DNA from: Pempheris klunzingeri
Taxonomy: Eukaryota; Chordata; Actinopteri; Acropomatiformes; Pempheridae
Assembly (NCBI RefSeq): GCF_042242105.1
Contig: NC_092016.1
Coordinates: 14,274,501 to 14,338,500 of the forward strand
DNA: 64,000 nucleotides
Reading direction: 5' to 3'
The first letter of the stretch is position 1. Every line of letters begins with the position of its first letter. The translations under genes and the position numbers were made by a program. The notes beneath the pieces were generated by a model, which worked only from the letters and a program-made list of their open reading frames with translations, had not been told where the DNA came from and ran no database searches. Positions 11,174 through 22,165 of this stretch are shown piece by piece.

Positions 11174-14100
11174 CTGAGGCAGAGAATCAATTAGCATAAA
11201 AAAGCTATGTTGAAACTTAAAGGAATAGTTTAAGCATTTGCGGAAATGTGCTTATTTGCTTTCCTGGCAACAGGAAAATGAAAAGGTTGCATATCTGTTC
11301 AGAAAATACGAAACTTTAATGAGAATTGTCATCACTGTGAGGTGGTCAGACAACCAGTGAAGACTCCAGATAAAAGAGCGGTAGGAAGTGATAACAAGGC
11401 AAATGAGCGTATCTGCAAAAATGTCAAACTATTCCTTTTAAAACTAGTCTTACAAATGTATTCTAGTGATCAACATGTAACACAAAGAAATAATTTTAAA
11501 TACAGTACCTATTATTCTTTCTCTCTGATGCTGAGTCACCCTCCTGTGACCATCTTGCAGACCCACTCTCTCACCTTCCAGAAGAGACCTGAGCAGAGAC
11601 GAGAGAAAATACATTTGAAGATGAGGGTAAATAAGTCGTTATAGATCACTGGTCATCCTTACAATTCTACATAGTTATTTTTTTTTCCCAAATATAGAAG
11701 AAAATATCAAAGACAAACCTCACAAGACGGTGCACATCATTCAGCTCTGCCATCTCAACCCTCTAAAACTGAACGCAACGGGCTTACAAGACGGTATGAA
11801 CCCAGGACCTGGCCATATAGGGTGGTAATCATCAAAACCATAACAAGCCACTATCATGTAATAAAGACCTTGTAATAATTAGCTCTAACGGCTCACCTTT
11901 CCATGGCCATGCTTCAACAAACACACAACAGCAAACCAAAGTGCCTCAAAAAGGAGCAACCTCTCCGAAGAGTGCCGTCCGAAAGACTGACCTAAAAATA
12001 ACAGCAACAATGCAGGGCTGTCCTCACTTCCCTTTGAATCCCAAAGCAAAAGCTGACTCGTGACACACACAAAAACACATGTCACTGCCACATCTCTGAG
12101 CAACCGTCCCGTCTATTCGAAAAATTCATAACAAACCAGATGTGCCAGAGGAGAATCTGCCATATAGAGACACGCTGGAGTTAGACAGTCTTCCAGTGAA
12201 CTTTCAGGGAATTCGCTTAATAGCAATAAAAGTTTGATATCCCTCGACAGCTCCAACAAGACTGTGTAGATGCCCTGTAATATGTGGTACGAGGCTAGAA
12301 GGATAACTGAAAACATTACTTGATATTATACCTTCAAACATGAAAACACAGTAGGTTTCTTAGCTGTTTTATAAATAACTTTGCCTTTCGTTAAAAATAG
12401 TCTGTTAGTATGTGACCGTGTGTGAATCCAGCTATGTTAGGAACATGGAGACTTCACATGCCACGCACAGGATATGAAATGCCTTATACAATTGTTCTAG
12501 CGTCGTAAACACTTAAAATAAAACACAAAGTTTTGAACAATTCTTTAATAAATGTATGTGTTGTACTTATAAGACAGTTAATGTGAGCTAATACTACTAC
12601 TTTTTAGTTTGTCGAACTGAGTGGTCAGATGAAAGCACTTAGTGCCAAGACCAGCAGGAAGCAAACAGCTGATTTCTTCTAATGCGTTTGATGAAAATCA
12701 CTAATTAAGCTAAGTGTAGCTTCAGGCAGCGGGGGGCCTGGTTTAACCAGCAATCTGTTCTTGAACGCATAGAAACTGAAAAGGATGTGTATTACCTTTC
12801 AGAAGAAATAAATAAATAAATAAACCTGTGCTGTGGCTGTATTTTCACATGTACTCAATATGTAAACTAAAACACATGACTACACGCTCCATATGCCTTT
12901 CTTCACTGAAGACCTCACATTTTGACCTGTCACCGAGTGAAAAGCACAGGTGTAAATCATAAAATGAGTCATGGCTGGATTCCATTTGGCTGCTTCAGTT
13001 TCCTACAGTGCATGTTGGCTCACTGTCACATTGTCATGACTCACGGGGACACTTGAATATAACAGAACCATCATTAATGTTATTAGTAACATCTGTGCTT
13101 TTCCCAAGTCAAGTCCCAAGTCCCAAATGACAAGTCACAATGTCTACTTGTGAAAGGGGCCTATTTTATTCATAATTTAATATAATTTAATAGAGGTTTC
13201 ATATGATTTATGACAAAATAAATATGCTCATCACCTGTAGGCAGCCACTTCCATGCCCAGATCCATCTTAACCTGGAGTAGGTGCTGATGCTCTCGTGTC
13301 TTGTCTGCAATAGCGGAGGCCATCACGTTCCTCTCGTGCTCCAGCTGCTCAATAATCATCTGCAGGAAAAAAAAAAAAAGCAAAGAAAATAATAAATTTT
13401 CACTTGGCACACAATTTGATTTTACAAGCCTGTGGTTTGTCCTTTGGCTATCATTCTGTTTTTTGTTCATTCCTGCAATTTAATTGAAAATACTGGAATC
13501 ATCATGTAAGTGTAACCACATTTTGCTTTACTGCAGCCTACAGTGATGTTAACTTGGTAAGTTGTCTGATTCCCCACCACTTGTTTTTTGCTGACTTCTA
13601 ATGCAAAAAGATGGTGAACTGGCCCAATTTGTCTTGTCAAAATCAAGTGTAATCCTACTAATAGCTTTCATCAATCATTTGGACCACTTGATCTGGTAAT
13701 GTGTGCACGAGCCTTTTCCAGTTACATTTATCATCCTACTACAAATGTCACGCTCATGTTACCACATGGAGAAATGTGTTTTTGTTACAATGGGGAAGAC
13801 AACACTACAGTGTATGAGCAGTGTGGTCATTTGTGACTGAAAGACCTGCTTAGGGCTCCATCTTTGGGAGGCTAATAAGGATTTGTCAGTCTGACAGTTA
13901 ATTGGTTTAAGTGGGGTGTAATCTAGCAGCCAGAAGGTACTGAGGAGGTAGAACATCTTTCAGCTAGTCAGGCTACTCAGTCCTTTAATACTGAGGTCAA
14001 ATGTTGCACACAACCCCATGCTTTGGACCCTGAAGGAAACACAAACTTGTCAGGTGCCACTTAATATTGGTTATGGCATTATTTATTGGGTTGGAGAGAA

Positions 14101-15336
14101 TTGCATTAATTTCAGAGCCAACATCTAGTGCATGTGTGTGCTTGTGAGAAGGACTGAGGTCAGAATGAGCCTTGTTCCTGCAGGATGTCACCATCTTTAT
14201 TCTTGTTAGAAGTTTCAGCCTTGATCGGGATGATATAATCATTATTTGGATGATGATTTAGGCTCAAGAATCAGTTTGATATTTGTGGCAGCTGCATCAG
14301 TGCCTTTAAGAACAGTGGGTGTGGCAGGTCCAAGAGGGAGTAACCTCTCCCCACTCTCGTGGCTCAGTGTGTCAAAGGAGAGATTATTCTCCCTGTTGGT
14401 TTTTAAATTTGCATCCTATGTCTTAGAATAGAAAGAAATCCTATAACCTCTGGCTTCACTTCTCTCTGAAATATAAATCTGTTCTTTCTCTGCCTTACTC
14501 TGTAGGAAAAAAAAACAAAAAACATGACCCCTCCTCACCTGATATTCATTGTAGTCCACCCGGAATTTTTCCTGCATTTGCGTCAGTTCTTCTTCAAGGC
14601 GTAATTGAATGTGCCCTTGTTTTTCCGCCTCTATGCGTAATTTGTCGAACTCTGAGGCGTACAGCAACTTTTCCCTCTGCAGATCACTCAGCATCGCCTG
14701 GTCCTCTTTAATAGCCTGCTCCATCTCGTCCACCTTCTGCTGGTACATTTCAAAGGTCTCGATCCATCCCTCGGACAGACCGCGGGCGTACTCTTGCACC
14801 TCCTCCACGGAGGCCGCTGGAGGCCCGCGGTACGTTTGCGTGATGATGGGCACCACCCGGGTGTCCACCTGACGCCGGAGATGTTCGATTTCTTGCCTGC
14901 GCTCATCCTCCAAGCATTTATACTCGTTCTCTAGTTGAAATAATCGCTGCTGGAGTTCACTGTTGGTCTTGTGAGCGAAGTGAAGCTCCTTCTCGCAGCC
15001 TTTCAGCTCGCCACTGATGTCCCTGCACACTTCAGTCTGCTCGCTGCACATAGACTGGATCATCTGCAACTCCCGCCATAGCTTCTCCCTCTCCATCTCC
15101 GCCTGGGACTTCTCTAACGACAGCTGCCCCACCATTCTCCTCAGATCCCGCATCTCGGCCTTGTACTTCGGCTCCCATTCCGCCGTCTTCGTTTGCCGGA
15201 GTTTGTTTATTTCTGTAATAAGATGCGCATTTTCATGCTCCAGTTGCTTCGTCCTGGAAAGATACTGGAACAGTCTGCTGTTGAGCTCCTGTAGCTGCTG
15301 TTTTTCGCTCTCAAAAGTTCTCTTGAAAGGCAACAT
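9099..15336 (-). CDS. synm: Synemin, type IV/VI intermediate filament protein
   Basis: Synemin co-assembles with desmin or vimentin and ties filaments to membrane and Z-line complexes. Coding exons: 14539-15336, 13235-13359, 11509-11588, 9099-11173. The joined frame gives about 1025 aa. The head is very short (about ten residues), as in human synemin. The coiled-coil rod starts at LQELNSRLFQYLSRTKQLE and ends with the filament signature AYRSLLEGE near residue 306-314, built across exons 2 and 3. The long acidic tail carries human-synemin motifs: TKTQIVLESKVEDELDISED, VSVEIIEEPVESHSDEE, YFVSTPDE, VAELNVSQT and HIKLGPSEKSFTFQMG, then EKRVATVYLE near the end. The human alpha form is 1565 aa and the beta form 1253; this one is shorter and lacks most LGP repeats. 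The start ATG has a fair Kozak context (GCCACG before it). Confidence 0.95.
10903..10924. repeat. (TGG)n trinucleotide repeat inside synm tail
   Basis: Coding microsatellite that yields seven consecutive Thr codons on the minus strand; likely to vary in length between individuals. Confidence 0.9.
11509..11588 (-). CDS. synm: synm exon 3 (rod end)
   Basis: An 80-bp exon found from the conserved rod end: it completes the Arg codon of exon 2 and reads SLLEGERVGLQDGHRRVTQ. The acceptor is CTCAG and the donor is GTACTG. Phase fits both neighbours. Confidence 0.85.
11589..13234 (-). other. synm intron 2
   Basis: Non-coding, AT-rich. A short AAAT run lies near 12806-12823. No other gene seen. Confidence 0.7.
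13235..13359 (-). CDS. synm: synm exon 2 (coil 2)
   Basis: The acceptor is TGCAG and the donor is GTGATG. Encodes MIIEQLEHERNVMASAIAD, then HQHLLQVKMDLGMEVAAY, aligning with human YQDLLQVKTGLSLEVATY. Confidence 0.93.
13360..14538 (-). other. synm intron 1
   Basis: Non-coding. A run of A/T marks the acceptor side of exon 2. No other feature seen. Confidence 0.7.
14539..15336 (-). CDS. synm: synm exon 1 (head and most of rod)
   Basis: Starts at ATG 15336 and ends in YNEYQ before donor GTGAGG. The 266 residues are dominated by heptads rich in Glu, Leu, Gln and Arg. Coil 1A begins about residue 12. No signal peptide or membrane segment. Confidence 0.95.
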
Positions 15337-16451
15337 CGTGGCATCTAATGGAAAAAAAGTGAGTTTGTAGATAAATTTAGGAGGCAGATTGTCCCGGTGT
15401 CATGTGCGTGTGCGTCCGTAGGCACAACTGTGATGTAATTTGCGATCAGTGCCCTTTGACAAGTGCAGGAGGAGGAGGAGGAGGAGGAGGAGGAGGGCGG
15501 GTCCTGCATCACAGGGTCGTCCCAAACGCGTCCGTGTCCCTGGCAGATGTTAATGCTGCATTTAGGGGCTGTCTGAAATGTTAACGGTCTGATCTCACAG
15601 TAATAAAATGTGTTTAATACAGCTGTAGATCTGGATGCTTAAAATGCGTCACACAGTAAAATAACCTTAAGAGATGTGCAAAAGAATCAACCGTGGAATC
15701 AAGTTTATACAATTATTATTTTTTTTTAATATCTTGTTTTATATCAATATTTATATCAACCCACTCCCAACCCACGTGCCTACTTCACATTCAGGCTACC
15801 CCTGCGAGTTGTTATGTGTTGTAGTGTTTCAGTGGATCAGTGTAAAAGAGCATTTTCTTTGTACTGTACTGTTTTTCAGATTTAAAAAAAACCTTTCTAT
15901 ATCAATGTAGGAGTAGGAATAAAGATAATACTTAAAATTATCCTGCCAGAACAATGATCAAGGAAGAAATAATGTGTCTGACCTCTTCCAACACTGTTTA
16001 CAAAGTAGTGTCACTTATGAATCAAACAACACTGGTAAAGAAAAAAGTATTTTGCTGTCATTTTTAATTTTTTAATTATTTCAAACTGGATGAAAAAAAG
16101 ATTTGTTTCAGGCCATTGAATGGCGACCTACATCAACACTTTTTAGGCTCTTAGTATGTAAGTAAATATAAGTAAATTGTTAAAGAAGAAGAAGACGTGG
16201 CGTTTCAGTCGAATTAATTAGCTGGATGGCTAATTAATTGTCAAACTCGCTGTGGACCTGTAAACTTAATAATTTCCCGGACGTACCTGAATGCATCACT
16301 TCCACACGCCATTAATTTGCCGGGGAATAGCTCCCCCAAGCGGACAGAAAGTCAGCCAGGGGAGCTAAAATAAGAGTGTTTTTCAGTGTCCTGGCATGAA
16401 GAGCGAAACTAAATCTCCTCCTCTACTGACTGTTGTAAACTTGACTGCGTC
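15337..16451. promoter_or_regulatory. Divergent intergenic region between synm and pgpep1l
   Basis: Only 1115 bp separate the two head-to-head start codons, so both promoters and 5' UTRs must lie here unless upstream non-coding exons exist elsewhere. The synm side has a purine GGA tract at 15467-15496. The middle is AT-rich. I see no clear CpG island or convincing TATA box at a fixed distance. Confidence 0.5.
15467..15496. repeat. (GGA)n tract
   Basis: About ten GGA units, 130 bp upstream of the synm start. Polypurine tracts in promoters can be hypervariable or form unusual DNA structure. Confidence 0.95.
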
Positions 16452-16482
16452 ATGGATGGAGGCGAAGCTGTGGTCGTTACAG
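16452..16482 (+). CDS. pgpep1l: pgpep1l exon 1
   Basis: A 31-bp first coding exon encoding MDGGEAVVVT, donor GTAAAG. Too short to stand out alone; supported by the family start VVVTGFGPF across the join. Confidence 0.88.
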
Positions 16483-17846
16483 GTAAAGTAACAAGTGTTT
16501 GCACACGAATACACGAACTCTTCAAAACAGCGTTTGAAAGTGTGACTTTTTTTTTTTTAAATCTGTTTTTAAGGTTTTGGACCCTTTAGACAGTTCTTAG
16601 TGAACCCCAGCTGGAAAGCAGCCCAGGTAATGTTTGATGTGACCACTGGTCGTGCCTTAAATGTCAGACATGAAGACTTTATATTTCTAATATTTTATTT
16701 TCAAGGGGTTGAAGTTGGCCGGATTGGAAGAGCAGACTGATGTTTACATCAAGGAGGTACCAGTGAGTTATGTTAAAGCTCAGCAAGTCATTGCTGAGAT
16801 TTGGCAAACTGTCAAACCAAAGGTAATAAAAGAATAAGAAAAACAGATATAAGTTAAGATCAGGGCTTTGGCCACTAGATTATTAGAAATACTGAGATAA
16901 TGAGTAAGCCTCTCTTCCCCATGAAATTTTAAGCAGATAAAAAAAGTTTCAAACTATTATTTTGATTTTAAAAAATAGATTTTTTTTTCATTTAACTGTT
17001 CAATTATATAGATTTTTTTTTATTTTTTTTTATGCCCCAACATATTGGTCAAATACTGCTTCAAAGACTAATGCATCCTACCATTAATAAAATAATAAAT
17101 CCTTTCATTCATTTATTTATCAACCTAAAACGGGTCTAATTTGATGTATTTGGACCAAAAACACTAAATTCAAATTCTAAATTGTAACCCTATTTTATTA
17201 GTAGAGTGCAAAGTACAGAGGGACTGATCTCAGCGGCTTTGGCCTTGGTGGATGTTAAGTGTTAAAATGCACAAATACACTGCTTGTGATATCTCACTTG
17301 ACCCTCAGTGTTTGTGTGTGTGTGTGTGTGTGTCTCAGTTTGTTGTACATTTGGGCTTAGCCAGAGGCTCCAGGGTCGTCGTGCTGGAACAAACAGGGAA
17401 GAACTGTGGATACAGAGACAAAGACGTGTGCGGCTTCTGTCCTGAAAGTAACTGCTGCGTGGAGGGAGGACCAGAGAAACTGGACTCAGTCATTAACATG
17501 AGGGCTGTCTCCAAAGAGTTGAAACAAGCCGGAGTGGATGTCATTTATTCAAGAGACGCTGGCAGGTAGGCATCTGTTCCTGCACTGTGCCGACACACAC
17601 TCAAGAATATGAGATGATGCTTTCTGTGTTCCTCTCAGGTACTTGTGTGATTTCGCGTATTACTGCTCACTCTATCATGGTCAGGGGAGAGCAGCCCTCA
17701 TCCATGTACCCTCATCTGGCAGCCTGAGCTCAGCTGACAGACTGGTACCTCTGCTGCAGAGCATCATCCAGACCATGCTCGACCAGCTGGAGGACCCTTC
17801 AAAACACCACAAAGATGAAGGTGGGAGTCCCCAAGCCTCCACATAG
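16452..17846 (+). CDS. pgpep1l: Pyroglutamyl-peptidase I-like cysteine peptidase
   Basis: Peptidase family C15, cytosolic, removes N-terminal pyroglutamate from peptides. Coding exons: 16452-16482, 16574-16626, 16706-16822, 17339-17565, 17639-17846. Joined length is 636 bp, 211 aa; human PGPEP1 is 209 aa. Family motifs are in order: VVVTGFGPF at the N-terminus, VVHLGLARG, LEQTGKNCGY (catalytic Glu), DVCGFCPESNCCVEGGPE, DAGRYLCDFAYYCSLY (catalytic Cys), AALIHVPS (catalytic His). All three catalytic residues are present, so an active enzyme is plausible. The name pgpep1l rather than pgpep1 rests on position between synm and igf1r. The start is the ATG at 16452, followed by G, and gives the expected MDGGEAVVVTGFGPF opening. 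Confidence 0.93.
16574..16626 (+). CDS. pgpep1l: pgpep1l exon 2
   Basis: The acceptor is TTTTTAAG and the donor is GTAATG. Encodes FGPFRQFLVNPSWKAAQ, aligning with PGPEP1 FGPFGEHTVNASWIAVQ. Confidence 0.9.
16706..16822 (+). CDS. pgpep1l: pgpep1l exon 3
   Basis: The acceptor is TTCAAG and the donor is GTAATA. Thirty-nine codons, from GLKLAG to WQTVKPK. Includes YIKEVPVSYVKAQQVI, matching VYEIPVEYQTVQRLI of PGPEP1. Confidence 0.9.
17313..17332 (+). repeat. (TG)n repeat at pgpep1l exon 4 acceptor
   Basis: Ten TG units ending six bases before the exon, where a pyrimidine tract would normally be. Confidence 0.95.
17339..17565 (+). CDS. pgpep1l: pgpep1l exon 4 (catalytic Glu)
   Basis: The acceptor is CTCAG directly after a TG repeat; the donor is GTAGGC. 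Encodes FVVHLGLARGSRVVVLEQTG, the Cys-rich CGFCPESNCCVEGG block and ends DVIYSRDAGR. Confidence 0.93.
17639..17846 (+). CDS. pgpep1l: pgpep1l exon 5 (catalytic Cys and His)
   Basis: The acceptor is CTCTCAG. Encodes YLCDFAYYCSLYHGQGRAAL then IHVPSSG and a C-terminal helix; TAG at 17844-17846. Confidence 0.93.
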
Positions 17847-17945
17847 AGGTAGATCCTCTAATACAGACATTTCACACACACAAACAATGTGGATGAGGAA
17901 CTTCTGATGGGATTGAATACGACAAACAGCCATCGTTCTCATTCA

Positions 17946-17955
17946 TTTATTTATT
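17946..17955 (-). terminator. igf1r: Candidate distal igf1r poly(A) signals
   Basis: Two overlapping AATAAA copies on the minus strand, the last before the pgpep1l stop codon region. If used, the igf1r 3' UTR would be about 5.4 kb. Confidence 0.3.
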
Positions 17956-18172
17956 CAAAATTTCAGAAAAAAAAAAAGAAAATACAAGAAATTCTCAGAT
18001 ACACATTTGGAGATGGCATGTCAAAAATACACCATCTCAGCTATAGGTGTGAAAAAACTTTTTGAGGCCTCAAATACAGAGCTTGAAAAGAAGACAGAGT
18101 CTAGTGAAGGTTTTTGATTATTTCTTTCCCCAATCAGGTAATGAACACAGAGATTTTTGTGAAAAGTATTGT

Positions 18173-18178
18173 AATAAA
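18173..18178 (+). terminator. pgpep1l: Candidate pgpep1l poly(A) signal
   Basis: AATAAA on the plus strand about 330 bp after the pgpep1l stop. Confidence 0.45.
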
Positions 18179-19759
18179 ATCAAAGCAGTAGACCAAGGCC
18201 CCCTCAGAATGTATAGGAATGCAAATCATAAAAACAGAGGCATGACAATGATAAACCTCAAACTTATTATTGCAGTTTGAATGCATCGATGCATCCTCCA
18301 TAAACCTGAGGTTTGCATGAAGAACATTCTGAAGAATTAGAAATGATAAAGATGACTAAGTTGAGCATTTTTTTATTAAATTACTGTATATTTAGGCTGC
18401 AATCTGGTAATGCAAAAAAGCAACTAGTGTAAAGCTGTAAACTTAGGCCTATCATCTTTTTCTAATCATGTTTACTCTTAACCATGACTACCCGTAATCT
18501 ACGCAACATCCCTGTCCTATATATGTCCATGTGTTTATTTAAATGCTGTAGTTATGACAGGTTTGTGATTTAATGGTAACTAGTAATTCAACAGTAATTC
18601 ACCTCACAACAGGTCAATGTAATGTCTAATCCAAGAACTGAAAAGTTGAAATATATCATAAATGTTTGTATTTTATCATTACATACATCCAAACGGAAAA
18701 AATAAATGCACAGATATGTAAAGTAACTACACAAGCTGTTTGCTTGCCAGTGGTGATTTCTGTACCAACGTGATATTCAGCAGCAATCAGACCAAAAGAT
18801 TTTTCAACCAAAAGATTGTTCACTCTTTGATTCTCTTAAATCATGTACAGATAAAATGCTATAGATTGAGCACCCAGATTTCACATTAGGAGTTACCCAG
18901 TGGCCTATTCATAATCCAATTGTTTCTGTCGCTTTTGGGTATTCTTTCAACGCGGATTTTCTAATTATTTCATGCTGCCAGCCTGCAGAAGCCCTTGCAC
19001 TGAGACAGCACTCTCCGACAGGGTTTAATGAGGAGCTTTGAGATGTAAAAGCTCCTTTGCCGTCCTTCACACTCAACATTTTATTTCTGATGCTTCACTA
19101 AGGTGACTGTTCGGACCAGCAGCATTAGTGTAAGTAGCAGTGCAACAGGCCAGAAAAGGCATGTGGAGTTCACTTCTAAATGATCAAAAAGCTCGATAAT
19201 GGTCGCTAAGAGATTCACCCTGATGACGGTGGAAACAGGCTCTCACTAGAGCTAGAATGTCATGGCATTCAGCAGGTAGACTTGGACATGGGAAATAATG
19301 ATGTTCATATGAACACAAAATATTAACGGATTAAAAGAAGAATGAAGGCTAATCAAACATTGACTGACAAATGATTGAAATTGCCCAATTAGGACTGAAG
19401 TTGCTGCTATCGCTAAAGGTTTGGTGTAGATAGTACAGAAATGTCCATGTTACATTCACAGTACTGACCCATATGCATAAACAAACATATTTTTTGAGAG
19501 TGTGAACAACATCAGGATGTTTGGAATTAACTGAAGTTGTGAAATGTGTGGTTGAGCTGTAACCTTACAGCATTACAGGCCGCAGGTGAACAGCGAATAC
19601 ATTATCTTTTTCTTGGAGGTTGATAAAGCACTTTCCCTTTTTAAATATTCCCCATGATAACTGTTTAGACTTCTATATAAATGCATTTTAGATGAGAAAT
19701 GAAGGGTTCTGTCTTTTGAGGATTTGAGGTTGTGACAATATGTTGGGAGTCAGTGGAGA

Positions 19760-19767
19760 TGGAATGT
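19760..19767 (-). promoter_or_regulatory. Candidate miR-1/206 target site (8mer)
   Basis: ACATTCCA on the igf1r sense strand, a full miR-1/206 8mer match, about 3.5 kb after the stop. Confidence 0.35.
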
Positions 19768-20191
19768 CTGATGTTGTGCCCGTGGCCGCTCGTCTCATCG
19801 CATACTGCTCCGCACCTGCTCTGAGCCTCATCACACTTTAATCCACCCAGTCAAATTAAAGAGTAGGTTGACACAATTATGTAAAATTTTCTCACATCCG
19901 AGAACAGTTTAAAGTTAATTCTGCGGAAAATGAAGCCACACTCTGTTATGGTTACACAACAAAACTACGTTCTTTCTTTTGTATTCTCTAAAGTATAAAT
20001 TTATTTATTTTATAAACCACTGGGCTGAATTTATAGCACTAAACACAGATATTCCATCTCCCGTCCTAGTCTGAGTTATGAGGTTTATCTAGATCCCTGT
20101 GGGTTTTATCCAGATCATGAGGTTTCTATACAAACTGATGAGAGAGTGAGATGTACTTGTTTTCCATACGCATACATATATTTAAAAAGAG

Positions 20192-20199
20192 TGAGGTAG
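20192..20199 (-). promoter_or_regulatory. Candidate let-7 target site (8mer)
   Basis: CTACCTCA on the igf1r sense strand, a full let-7 8mer match, about 3.1 kb after the igf1r stop. Mammalian IGF1R is a reported let-7 target. Function here is inferred. Confidence 0.4.
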
Positions 20200-20849
20200 A
20201 TATATACTTGAAGGAAAAAAAAGACGTTTTTTTAAGTCCCCCAGTCATGACAAAGAAAATACATACAAAAAAATCCAACTTTATACTGAATCATGGGGCA
20301 TTTATACAGTGATTTAAACTGATATCACAAAAGGAAAATAAAAAATAAATAAATAACACTCCTACAGAAAAAAAAAAACTTTAAAGAAAGGAAAAAAAAT
20401 AATAATCACCAGGCAATATTTCCAAAAGATGAGGAGAAATCCTTCAAAACACTTTAACTGTTCAGCCTCCATTTTAAGACCTTTTCCATTCATGACATTA
20501 AAATGTGTTCCCTTCCCTGGACTTTAACCCATCCTTTATTTGGTTTTCAGAAGCACTGATTATGAAGACAAACAATAAGACCTGTTCTCACTTTGAAGAA
20601 GTAACATTAGCAGAAGTGGCATTGTATTGCGCTCCATAGTGTTAAGTTAAAAAAAAAAAAAAATGTGGGAGGAGGGGGAACAGATTTTGAATGGTTGAGA
20701 GATAGTTGGCATAATTAAGGCAAACAAGACAACCCAATTAGCCCTATTGAGTCAAGAAGAGGCAGGAAATGGATGGGTTAAAATACCAGATTTGGTATAA
20801 AGAAAATATCTCTGATACTGGAACTAGTCCTGACTTCAAAAGGAGGCGC

Positions 20850-20860
20850 GGGGGGGGGGG
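20850..20860. repeat. Poly(G) run
   Basis: Eleven consecutive G on the plus strand, C on the igf1r sense strand. Another G-rich run is at 20929-20937. Confidence 0.9.
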
Positions 20861-21129
20861 TCAGTGAGGGGCCAGTGGGAAGGAGAGAGGGCACTACTGA
20901 ACTCAACAAAACATGATTGGGGAGGAAGGGGGGGGGGACAGGCAGAGACAAGTAGAGGACGATCATGAGAATGTGTGGAGAAAGCAAAGCCTTTACTTTG
21001 ACCTGAGATTGAGTTGCACCTATAGGGCAATGCTAGGTGCAGTGCTAGACAACAAGTACAAAAAGGGTGCAGAAAGCACACACTCACACGTCGATCTAAG
21101 GTGTCCATTCCAAATTATAAGAATATTAT

Positions 21130-21157
21130 ATAATAATAATAATAATGATAATAATAA
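21130..21157. repeat. (TAA)n microsatellite
   Basis: TAA/ATA trinucleotide run with one interruption, in the probable igf1r 3' UTR. Confidence 0.9.
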
Positions 21158-22158
21158 ACATCCACAAAACAAATACAAGAGGAAAGATTTCATGAAAATA
21201 AAAGGCGGTGAGCAAAATATATTGTTACAGAAAGCCTCGGGGTAACAGAAAAAAATGTTTCATATCTAAATCTTGTTTTTTGTTGTTTTATTTTTATTTT
21301 TTAAAACAGAGGTTGAAGATATAAGAAATGGACTGTAGTGGAGACCATAAAATACCAAACCTGAAGGATTTCTTTATATATAACATCCAAAAGAGAAAAA
21401 GAATAAAATAGCAGCTTTGTTCTGTACAGACATAGAGGCAAACATTTTATACCATAAAAAGGTTTAAAAAAGTGACAAAACCAATGATGTGTATAAAAAC
21501 GATCCTGCAGTCTAAAATACAACTGTAAGACCTTTATATGTGTTTGAAATGTAGAGAAACTAATGACTATTCCAAAAGAGACCTGCTGTGATTTAAAAGT
21601 TGTCTCTAGGCTACTGAAATCAGATCCAACACCTTCTCGTTTTCTGTCTCAGGTCTTAGACTCTTTTTGCTTGTTGTGGTGTATTTGGTGCCATTTAATT
21701 TGAACAGCAGTATCAGTGAACGATGTTCACCTCCCACATGAAATGCACGCTTAAATAATGTCAGATAAGGTTTGAGTAAATGAAAGTGGAGGCAGAGTCG
21801 TATCACTTGATCGTGAAGTTCAGTGATTTGCAGTGTGAGACTTATGAAGCTTTGTTTGGATTTTTTTTTTTTTTTAAGTCACTAAAACAAAGAGACTGAG
21901 ACTGTGACTCAGAGTTGGCTGTGTGCTTCACTCAAAAGATGAAAGCCATGAAGGGGAAAATTTTAGTTAATTCTGAATCGACTTTGGTGGTATCACAATA
22001 TTTTGGCAAGTCCATCACCAGCAACAAAATGCTATATGAAAGTATAGAACTGCAAGTAATGATTATTGAATAATCTGCCAATTTTCTCCATTAACTGATG
22101 ATAAATACCCTAAATGATACTAAATTAAATTACTTGTCAAAAACCCAAACATACAGTA

Positions 22159-22165
22159 TCCAGTT
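22159..22165 (-). promoter_or_regulatory. Candidate miR-145 target site (7mer)
   Basis: AACTGGA on the igf1r sense strand, a seed match to miR-145, about 1.15 kb after the stop. Seven-base matches are common by chance. Confidence 0.25.
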
